Assembly (NCBI GenBank): GCA_964605365.1
Contig: CAZSCF010000015.1
Span: 1-17,707 of the forward strand
Length of the DNA stretch: 17,707 nucleotides
Origin: CAZSCF01 sp964605365
GTDB taxonomy: Bacteria > Patescibacteriota > Minisyncoccia > Moranbacterales > UBA2206
Direction of reading: 5' to 3'
Both the position numbers and the translations under genes were made by a program. This document shows positions 12,328-17,707 of the stretch, in pieces (position 1 is the stretch's first letter; the number at the start of each line of letters is the position of its first letter). Below the pieces are notes generated by a model. The model was not told the origin of the DNA. It saw nothing but the letters and a program-made list of their open reading frames with translations, and searched no databases.

Positions 12328-13020
12328 ATGAAAAAAGTTTTGCTAGCCGCGTTAATGTTGGCATTTAGTCTCTCCATTCCAGCATTTGCGGCCAATGGTC
12401 AATCACAAGGGAGCGACAAGTCGGATGCAGCAAAAAAATCTGTGCCGGCTACGGCTAACGGTAATGCTGTAAAGACCGAAGAAAAAAATAAAGTAATGAA
12501 CCAGGGAGAGGATACGCAAATTCAAACGCAAGAAAAAAATACTGCGCAGGTTAAGGATGGCGAAAAAAAAGATAAAATTAACGAAAAGAAAACCGATACT
12601 GAACAATCAGAACAAAGAAAAAGTCAGGTTGCGATAGCTGTTCAGGCTATGCTTCAAATTGCCGATAGGGATACCGGTATCGGGCAACAAGTGAGAATTA
12701 TTGCTCAAAACCAAAACCAAAACCAGATAAAATTGGAAAAAAATGTTGAAAAAATTCAAAGCCGAGGAGGATTTGCTAAATTTTTTATCGGACCCAATTA
12801 CGGGGAAATAAAGGATGCCGAAAAAACTTTGGAACAAAACAAAGAACAAATTCGCCAGATGAATCAAATCAGAACCCAGCTTTCCAATGAGGGCGATCAG
12901 CAGCAACTCGCTGAACAAATAAAAGTACTCGAACAGTATAATCAAGAGATTGAGTCCCTGCTTTCTGCCGCTCAAGACGGATTTAGTCTTTTTGGATGGC
13001 TAAATAACATTGTTTCATAA
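12328..13020 (+). CDS. Exported coiled-coil protein with C-terminal FxKFxIG...FSxxGW module
   Basis: A 230-residue protein with a classic signal peptide: MKKVLLAALMLAFSLSIPAFA, with cleavage likely near residues 21-22. Residues 23-100 are a low-complexity, Lys/Gln/Asp/Thr-rich extension, probably disordered. Residues 101-145 are helical and include QNQNQNQ from a short DNA repeat. The C-terminal part (145-230) begins GGFAKFFIGPNYGEIKDAEK, continues as a Gln/Glu-rich coiled coil, and ends GFSLFGWLNNIVS. The same module, with the same 70-residue distance between its two hallmarks, ends the next protein. A surface or periplasmic structural role is inferred. A 16-bp-arm terminator lies 20 bp after the stop. 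Confidence 0.8.
   Translation: MKKVLLAALMLAFSLSIPAFAANGQSQGSDKSDAAKKSVPATANGNAVKTEEKNKVMNQGEDTQIQTQEKNTAQVKDGEKKDKINEKKTDTEQSEQRKSQVAIAVQAMLQIADRDTGIGQQVRIIAQNQNQNQIKLEKNVEKIQSRGGFAKFFIGPNYGEIKDAEKTLEQNKEQIRQMNQIRTQLSNEGDQQQLAEQIKVLEQYNQEIESLLSAAQDGFSLFGWLNNIVS
12706..12723 (+). repeat. Three tandem CAAAAC hexamers
   Basis: Within the exported coiled-coil gene, CAAAAC is repeated three times and encodes part of QNQNQNQ. Being a multiple of three, changes in copy number would keep the reading frame. Confidence 0.7.
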
Positions 13021-13040
13021 GAACTTGTCAAAATTTATAT

Positions 13041-13077
13041 GCAGCAAAAAACGTCCGTTTTGGACGTTTTTTGCTGC
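13041..13077 (+). terminator. Strong Rho-independent terminator
   Basis: Perfect 16-bp arms GCAGCAAAAAACGTCC (13041-13056) and GGACGTTTTTTGCTGC (13062-13077), loop GTTTT. The symmetrical A and T runs make it bidirectional. It lies inside the frame that reads back to 13010, which shows that the next gene really begins at 13142. Confidence 0.9.
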
Positions 13078-13106
13078 AAATCAAACATTTCAGCAGCTAA
13101 ATATTT

Positions 13107-13135
13107 TTGTGTTTATTCTCGATTTATTTTATAAT
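13107..13135 (+). promoter_or_regulatory. Promoter for the beta-helix gene, possibly leaderless
   Basis: TTGTGT (13107-13112), 17 bp, and perfect TATAAT (13130-13135). Only six bases separate the -10 from the ATG at 13142, so transcription would begin at or near the start codon and the message would be leaderless. Confidence 0.55.
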
Positions 13136-13141
13136 GATTTT

Positions 13142-14509
13142 ATGAAAAAAATATATAATCTGAATGTATTGGTAATAATGATCTTTTTTTTTCTGATCAC
13201 CCCCTTTTTTGTTAAGGCGGGATCTTATGATGCCTATGTTGACACTGGGTATTCCGGAGAAGGAGACGGAAGCAAATCAAAACCTTTTGCTGAAATTTCA
13301 GAAGCAGTTGAATCTGGAGCTAGAAAAATATTTATCGAAAAAGGAAAATATGTTGAAAAGATAGTTTTGGAAAAATCAGTCAGTCTTTATGGAAAAAGCA
13401 AGTCAAGTGTTATCATTGATGGTTCCATTGCAATGGAAGGAACATCTTCTATCGAGAATATTACTGTAATTGGCGATATCAATATCAAAAAGAATTCAGA
13501 TGTCAATATAGAAAGTTGCAATATTAAAAATTTTGGCAGTATCGGAATAGATATTGCTCCTGGAAATGGAAAAATTACAGTTCTGAATTCAAAGATATAT
13601 GGCGGAGGAAAAGGCATTTATGTCCAGGCCGGCAATGAAATAAAAATTAACGGAAATGAAATATATGGAAATTCAGAAGAAGGGATTGATATTCGGGCGA
13701 AGGTTTCCGGAATAATTTCTGAAAATTCAGTTCATGATAATGGGGAAAGCGGGATTGAAGTTATTATCGGAAGTTCCAAAGTTTCAATAACGGGAAACAC
13801 GATTAAAAAAAATAATGCCAGTGGAATTGCCACTCAATTTTATAAAGAGAATAAAAAAATCGGAAATATTTTAATAGAAAACAACATCTTAAGTAAAAAC
13901 AATAAATATGGGATTGATTGTAAAATTCCAAGCGGAGGAATTCCGTCAGCCGGATATTGGAATAACTCACTCAATCTTAGCGGCAATACAATTGAATATA
14001 ATAACATAGATTCGATCAATAATTTCTGTGATATTATTTCTGCGCTGGAAAAAGAAGATGAAGAAAAGGACAATAAAATAATAGAATCCATAACTGTCAA
14101 AAATAATGAAGATTCCTCGGAAAACTTAAAAGAAGAGGATTTGGACAGAGAAGAAGACATATTAAAAAACATCGAATCGATTCAAACAGAAATTAATGAG
14201 ATAAGGAGTGCGCTTGAAAGATCTCAAGGGATAGCCAATCGGAGAAGTATGTTTTCCAAATTTATCATAGGCTCCGATTTAAAAGAAGGAAATGCTCTTA
14301 AGGAAAGGAAGAATCGATTAAATGAGAAAAAAAATCTGTTGGAAGGTTTTTTGGCGCAAGCGAAAAGCGAAGAGATAAAAGAGGAAATATCTTCAATAAT
14401 TTTTGGTGTTTCTGCGGAAATTGAAAAATGTGAAAAATTGATTGATGAGAATACGGTCAAATTCAGCGTGTGTGGCTGGTTTTTAAAAATGTTTTATAAA
14501 GAGAAATGA
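13142..14509 (+). CDS. Secreted parallel beta-helix protein with C-terminal FxKFxIG...FSxxGW module
   Basis: A 455-residue protein from the ATG at 13142. Residues 1-26 form a signal peptide ending FFVKAG. Residues 32-50 (YVDTGYSGEGDGSKSKPFA) match the DUF1565-type entry to right-handed beta helices. Repeats of about 22-25 residues follow to about 290, rich in 'ENN/GNxI..N...GI' turns (NGNEIYGNSEEGIDI, ITGNTIKKNNASGIA, IENNILSKNNKYGID), as in NosD/pectate-lyase-like folds that bind or cleave polysaccharides. No catalytic site is evident. Residues 300-362 are acidic and coiled-coil. Residues 363-455 carry FSKFIIG (371-377) and FSVCGWF (441-447), shared with the preceding protein. A terminator and promoter separate the two genes, so they are neighbours but separately transcribed. 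A terminator follows at 14535. Confidence 0.82.
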   Translation: MKKIYNLNVLVIMIFFFLITPFFVKAGSYDAYVDTGYSGEGDGSKSKPFAEISEAVESGARKIFIEKGKYVEKIVLEKSVSLYGKSKSSVIIDGSIAMEGTSSIENITVIGDINIKKNSDVNIESCNIKNFGSIGIDIAPGNGKITVLNSKIYGGGKGIYVQAGNEIKINGNEIYGNSEEGIDIRAKVSGIISENSVHDNGESGIEVIIGSSKVSITGNTIKKNNASGIATQFYKENKKIGNILIENNILSKNNKYGIDCKIPSGGIPSAGYWNNSLNLSGNTIEYNNIDSINNFCDIISALEKEDEEKDNKIIESITVKNNEDSSENLKEEDLDREEDILKNIESIQTEINEIRSALERSQGIANRRSMFSKFIIGSDLKEGNALKERKNRLNEKKNLLEGFLAQAKSEEIKEEISSIIFGVSAEIEKCEKLIDENTVKFSVCGWFLKMFYKEK

Positions 14510-14534
14510 TGACTTGATTTTTTGGCTTTTTTTG

Positions 14535-14554
14535 GGCGGAAATCCGCCTTTTTT
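14535..14554 (+). terminator. Rho-independent terminator after the beta-helix gene
   Basis: GGCGG (14535-14539) and CCGCC (14544-14548) with loop AAAT, followed by six Ts (14549-14554). It lies within the open frame that extends upstream of the PAS gene, so the PAS gene cannot start at the TTG at 14522. Confidence 0.8.
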
Positions 14555-14565
14555 CATTATCGCAT

Positions 14566-14595
14566 TTGGACAAAAATCAAGGCGGATGATATACT
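14566..14595 (+). promoter_or_regulatory. Candidate promoter for the PAS-domain gene
   Basis: TTGGAC (14566-14571), an 18-bp spacer and TATACT (14590-14595), just downstream of the terminator. The transcript would begin near 14602, about 150 bases before the ATG at 14750. That leader stays open in frame and includes GGGAGGG at 14643-14649. Confidence 0.45.
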
Positions 14596-14749
14596 GAAGG
14601 TGCAGAAAAAGATTTTTACAAACTTAATAGATAGGCATATTTGGGAGGGTATCATTGTCTCATATAAGATATTTTTTATATTAAAATGCAACAAATATGT
14701 TAATTTTTTGAAAAAATCAATTAAGGTGAAAAAAATCTTAAAAAGCGCA

Positions 14750-16177
14750 ATGTGCGGTCTGGAATGGTTTTTTAGACCATTAACAGAAGCAGTAAAAAAT
14801 AATATAACAAATTCATCGTTTTTTAAAACAAAGGTTTTTTGGGGCTTTTGTTTTTTTAACTTCAGAGGAAAGAATATAGAAAAAAAATTAATAGAAAGTG
14901 AAAGAAAATATAAAGATATATATGAAAATGCGCCCATTGGAATTTTTCATTCCACATTTGAAGGCAAACTCTTGAGAGTTAATCCTACTTTTGCAAAAAT
15001 TTTAAAGTATGATTCACCCGAAGAGGTGATTTCGGTGGTCAACAAGACTGGTGTAGCGGAGTGCCTATATGTTAATCCTGAACATAGAGACGAAATTATT
15101 AATCAAGTTGCGAATTACAAGGGTTGGCATACTTTCGAAAACACTTATAAATGCAAAGACGGACAAACTATTTTTGCCAATGTTTCTTTGCGCTCGGTTG
15201 AAACTTCTTCTGCGAGAGAAGTAGAAGGTTTCTTGGTGGATGTAGATGAAAAAAGAAAATTTGAAAAGGAATTGTCTGAAGGGCAGCAAAAGTATCAAGA
15301 ATTGGTTGAAAATATTAATGATGTTATTTTCCATCTGGATAATGAAGGAAATTTCATTTATATCAGTCCTGTTATAAAAAGAGTGGCTGGCTATGAACCG
15401 GAAGAGGTTATTGGCCATTCTTTCCAGGAGTTTATTCATCCTGATGATTTTTCTTCCGCAAGGATTAAATTGAAAGCAGCTCTTTCCGGCGAATTAAAAC
15501 CCAGAGAGATTAAGATTATTAAAAAAGACGGATCCATAGCTTATGTCAGCAGTTTCGGGCGTCCTTTAATCAAAGAGGGAAAAACAGAGGGAGTAATTTC
15601 CGTCTTAACAGATATCTCTGAACGCAAAAAAGCAGAGGCAACTCTATTGGAATCATACAAATATTTAGGCACTATCAATCGACAGTTTACAGTATTGATT
15701 GATTTAAATAAAATTCTTAAGGAAAAAGATGAGAAAAAGGCGGTTGACCATATCGCTTGGTCGGGATTGGAAATGTTTAATTCGGAAATTTCCATTTTAT
15801 ATAAATATCAGAAAGATAGAGAAGCTTTCCAACTGATATCCTTGGCGTCAAAGAAAAAAATAAAAGAAGAAGAAAAATCCGGAATTTTTCATTTAACCGT
15901 AACGTCATCAAAATGTAAAAGCAAAATAGATGAAATAAATATCCAAAAAATTAAAAATATAGAAGAATGTTTCAAAAAAACCAAGCTGAGCAGGTTTAAA
16001 TTGAAGCATAAAATAAAAAATTTTTATACATTGCCAATAACAAACAAAAGGGAACTAAGAGGAGTCTTGATTTTAGGATTTCTGGAAAAAAAAGAAGTAT
16101 TAATCAATAACAATAGTTTTCACGAAATTTTTTCAAAATATATCAGCTTTATTCTGTCGGACATTGGTGTGGTGTAA
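14750..16177 (+). CDS. PAS-PAS-GAF-like sensor protein lacking an output domain
   Basis: The first in-frame ATG after the upstream terminator and promoter is at 14750, giving 475 residues. The frame is open further upstream, so a longer form using GTG 14726 or TTG 14708 is possible. Residues about 49-169 form a PAS domain (YKDIYENAPIGIFHSTFEGKL, YKCKDGQTIFANVSL). Residues 178-297 form a second, more canonical PAS (INDVIFHLDNEGNFIYISP, GYEPEEVIGHS, IHPDDF, KKDGSIAYV, TDISERKKAE). Residues about 316-474 look like a divergent GAF domain (LNKILKEKDEKKAVDHIAWSG, YTLPITNKRELRGVLILGF). No histidine kinase, GGDEF, EAL or HTH domain follows before the stop, so it must signal through a partner or be a truncated kinase. 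No haem or flavin residue is evident. A terminator follows at 16184. Confidence 0.8.
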   Translation: MCGLEWFFRPLTEAVKNNITNSSFFKTKVFWGFCFFNFRGKNIEKKLIESERKYKDIYENAPIGIFHSTFEGKLLRVNPTFAKILKYDSPEEVISVVNKTGVAECLYVNPEHRDEIINQVANYKGWHTFENTYKCKDGQTIFANVSLRSVETSSAREVEGFLVDVDEKRKFEKELSEGQQKYQELVENINDVIFHLDNEGNFIYISPVIKRVAGYEPEEVIGHSFQEFIHPDDFSSARIKLKAALSGELKPREIKIIKKDGSIAYVSSFGRPLIKEGKTEGVISVLTDISERKKAEATLLESYKYLGTINRQFTVLIDLNKILKEKDEKKAVDHIAWSGLEMFNSEISILYKYQKDREAFQLISLASKKKIKEEEKSGIFHLTVTSSKCKSKIDEINIQKIKNIEECFKKTKLSRFKLKHKIKNFYTLPITNKRELRGVLILGFLEKKEVLINNNSFHEIFSKYISFILSDIGVV

Positions 16178-16183
16178 AGTGTC

Positions 16184-16220
16184 AGCCAGGTCAATATAAG
16201 ATATTGTCGGCTTTCTTTTT
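16184..16220 (+). terminator. Terminator after the PAS gene
   Basis: AGCC (16184-16187) and CAATAT (16192-16197) pair with ATATTG (16201-16206) and GGCT (16209-16212), with a small internal loop and loop AAG. TTTCTTTTT follows. The stem is imperfect but well placed 7 bp after the stop codon. Confidence 0.6.
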
Positions 16221-16232
16221 GGTGTTATTGTG

Positions 16233-16263
16233 TTGAAAGCGAAGAAAAAAGATTTGGTAAAAT
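16233..16263 (+). promoter_or_regulatory. Candidate promoter for the pseudouridine synthase
   Basis: TTGAAA (16233-16238), a 19-bp spacer and TAAAAT (16258-16263), 23 bp before the ATG at 16287. The spacer is slightly long, so confidence is moderate. Confidence 0.4.
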
Positions 16264-16286
16264 AATCAAAACTAACTAATAATTTT

Positions 16287-17003
16287 ATGCAAAAAATGGA
16301 AATTTATCCAATGCGGATCAATAAATATTTGGCTCACAAAAATATAGCAACCAGACGTGAAGCGGACGAGCTTATTGTTGCTGGAAAAGTAAAGATAAAT
16401 GGTAAATTGGCTGTGCTGGGAGATAAAGTGAATGAGAAAGACAAGGTGATAGTTGACAAAAAAATTCGAGATACAGAATTTGCTTATCTGGCTTATAACA
16501 AGCCGGCGGGGATAATGACCCATAGCCCCCAAGGACAAAACAGAAGCATTGAAGATATAATCAGTTTCCAACAAAAAGTTTTTCCGGTTGGCAGACTGGA
16601 TAAGGACTCTTGCGGTCTTATAATTCTTACCAATGATGGCCGGATAACCGACAAGCTTTTAAATCCTGATTATGACCATGAGAAAGAATATGTTGTAAAA
16701 GTCAATAAGACTATAAGTCCATCCTTTATCAAACATATGAGCAATGGTTTGGTGCTTGGTGACGGATACAAAACAAAAAAATGTCAAGTCAAAAAAATGG
16801 ATAATTTTTCCTTTTCTATTATTTTGACTGAAGGAAAAAAAAGACAAATTCGTCGGATGTGCGAAAAATTAGACCATCATGTCGTTGAACTTAAAAGAGT
16901 AAGAATTATGAATATTAAACTTGATAATTTGATGTATGGAAAATATCGAAAAATCAAAGGTCAAGAATTACAAGAATTTTTGCAGTCGATAGGTATGAAA
17001 TAA
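16287..17003 (+). CDS. S4-domain pseudouridine synthase (RsuA/RluB/RluF type)
   Basis: A 238-residue rRNA pseudouridine synthase. The N-terminal S4 RNA-binding domain (MRINKYLAHKNIATRREADE, 9-28, followed by GKVKINGK) leads into the catalytic domain with YNKPAGIM (70-77), VGRLDKDSCGLIILTNDG (101-118) containing the catalytic Asp105, and EGKKRQIRRM (182-191). These are diagnostic for enzymes that isomerise a specific uridine in 16S or 23S rRNA through an Asp-linked intermediate. The DKDSCGL variant resembles RluF/RluB more than RluA, but the target site is not determined. ATGs at 16287, 16296 and 16311 are in frame; homologues usually begin near the S4 motif, so 16311 is possible. This is a core housekeeping gene with its own promoter. 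Confidence 0.92.
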   Translation: MQKMEIYPMRINKYLAHKNIATRREADELIVAGKVKINGKLAVLGDKVNEKDKVIVDKKIRDTEFAYLAYNKPAGIMTHSPQGQNRSIEDIISFQQKVFPVGRLDKDSCGLIILTNDGRITDKLLNPDYDHEKEYVVKVNKTISPSFIKHMSNGLVLGDGYKTKKCQVKKMDNFSFSIILTEGKKRQIRRMCEKLDHHVVELKRVRIMNIKLDNLMYGKYRKIKGQELQEFLQSIGMK

Positions 17004-17026
17004 ATGGTGTTTTTGCAAATTCAAGG

Positions 17027-17032
17027 TATAAT
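17027..17032 (+). promoter_or_regulatory. -10 element for the glycosyltransferase gene
   Basis: Perfect TATAAT in the 70-bp gap, 41 bp before the ATG at 17074. No convincing -35 at the proper distance is seen. Confidence 0.35.
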
Positions 17033-17073
17033 AGGAATTGAAAATATAAACGAATTTGATAAAGAAGAATTTT

Positions 17074-17707
17074 ATGAAATTGATTTTAATAAAAATAGGT
17101 AAAGCTTTCAAAACTTTGCAAAGGGACGGAATTATTGGTGGAGGCAAAAGAGTTCTCCAAGCCTTTTTGGCGATGTTTGGCCGAGTGAAATCAGGTGACA
17201 TTCTTTTTGTTACCGGCGGGGTGGGCGATAGCGCCAGATACCGCACAGCCAATGTGGCAGAAGAACTGGAAGGTCAAGGTTTTAAATGTTCTATTACGAT
17301 TCAAGACAATCCTTTCTTGTCAACCTATGTCAACAAATTCAAGATTTTTATTTTTCATCGTGTTCTTTGCACTCCGAGCGTGAAAAAAATGATAGAAAAA
17401 ATTAAAGTTCAAAACAAAGAAATTATTTTTGAAACCGATGATTTAGTTTTTGACTCGAAATATTTAGAATTTATGGATTATTTTAAGCTGATGAATTCTT
17501 TTGAAAAAAAACTTTACGAAAACGGTGTTGGCGGAGAGATCTTGCAAGATCCTTATGTAAAAGTTTGTACTTCAACTACAGATTATCTGGCCGAAAAACT
17601 CAAGGAATACAACAAAAAAGTTTTTATTGTGCCAAACAAACTTTCCAAAAGGGATATAGGAATCGCAGAGAAAATATTAAATAAAAAAAAGTGTCATTCC
17701 GGACTTG
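17074..17707 (+). CDS. Glycosyltransferase, N-terminal part (3' end outside window)
   Basis: An ATG at 17074 opens a frame that stays open to the end of the window, giving 211 codons. After a basic N-terminal helix, the residues GDILFVTGGVGDSARYRTAN (41-60) look like the first Rossmann strand and nucleotide-binding loop of a GT-B glycosyltransferase. IFIFHRV and IIFETDDLVFD (117-127) follow, as is common in GT4-like enzymes and methyltransferase-linked glycan loci. VCTSTTDYLAEKL and FIVPNKL further match the 'stSe.La..l' and 'vvPN.iD' strands of that fold. The C-terminal, UDP-sugar-binding half is missing, so donor and acceptor are unknown. Cell-surface polysaccharide assembly is likely. The gene continues past base 17707. 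Confidence 0.78.
   Translation, partial: MKLILIKIGKAFKTLQRDGIIGGGKRVLQAFLAMFGRVKSGDILFVTGGVGDSARYRTANVAEELEGQGFKCSITIQDNPFLSTYVNKFKIFIFHRVLCTPSVKKMIEKIKVQNKEIIFETDDLVFDSKYLEFMDYFKLMNSFEKKLYENGVGGEILQDPYVKVCTSTTDYLAEKLKEYNKKVFIVPNKLSKRDIGIAEKILNKKKCHSGL

Noticed and set aside
12403..12975. Minus-strand frames of 67 and 122 codons with hydrophobic, Phe-rich products
   Set aside because: They are antisense to a Lys/Gln-rich gene, whose AAA/CAA codons read as Phe/Leu on the other strand.
13010..13141. N-terminal extension of the beta-helix protein
   Set aside because: It contains a strong terminator and promoter, and a proper signal peptide starts at 13142.
14522..14749. N-terminal extension of the PAS protein from TTG 14522
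   Set aside because: It begins inside the terminator of the previous gene and its Phe/Lys-rich residues match no domain; a shorter extension from 14708 or 14726 remains possible.
1..17707. CRISPR array, reverse transcriptase or retron linked to exonuclease VII and the Cas4-like nuclease
   Set aside because: No regularly spaced direct repeats, no Cas1/Cas2 and no reverse transcriptase motif appear in any reading frame that I examined.

Overview
The window is AT-rich bacterial DNA using the standard code (UGA is read as stop, for example at 2911-2913 and 8742-8744). Most genes lack a clear Shine-Dalgarno sequence, have A/T-rich leaders, are tightly packed, and are often joined by ATGA overlaps or gaps of a few bases. 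Together with many small uncharacterised proteins and secreted, PAS-domain and glycosyltransferase genes, this suggests a Patescibacteria/CPR-type or similar uncultured bacterium. That placement is an inference, because no phylogenetic marker is present.

Region 1 (1-6336) is a co-directional, almost gapless block with the character of a mobile or defence island. It starts with the C-terminal end of a probable type III restriction (Res) subunit. Next come a RecB/Cas4-like PD-(D/E)XK nuclease, an unknown protein, a possible ParB/sulfiredoxin-fold protein, another unknown protein, an exonuclease VII large subunit with an N-terminal HRDC domain, its small subunit, and a third unknown protein. It ends with a tyrosine recombinase. 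A 9-6-9 bp inverted repeat of the size of a Xer-type core site lies just after the recombinase stop codon. Three nuclease activities and four unknown proteins in one transcription unit beside an integrase make this the best candidate for an undescribed system.

Region 2 (6337-9169) holds a three-gene unit: a winged-helix/Fic protein whose catalytic Fic histidine is replaced by glutamine, an S51-family peptidase and a GNAT acetyltransferase. A palindrome upstream, with a third half-site over the fic start codon, suggests autoregulation. After it comes 425 bp of non-coding DNA rich in inverted repeats, including a stretch that reads like the 3' end of 16S rRNA.

Region 3 (9114-10858) is a metalloid-type operon with a textbook promoter and operator: ArsR regulator, thioredoxin-like CPNC protein, and an ArsP/DUF318-type permease, closed by tandem terminators.

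Region 4 (10858-14509) has a minus-strand membrane protein preceded by a tiny hydrophobic ORF, a cupin, a small DUF4405-like membrane protein, and two consecutive exported proteins: a Gln/Lys-rich coiled coil and a parallel beta-helix protein. These two share a C-terminal module with identical internal spacing.

Region 5 (14510-17707) carries a PAS-PAS-GAF-like sensor with no output domain, an RsuA/RluB/RluF-type pseudouridine synthase, and the start of a glycosyltransferase that runs off the window.
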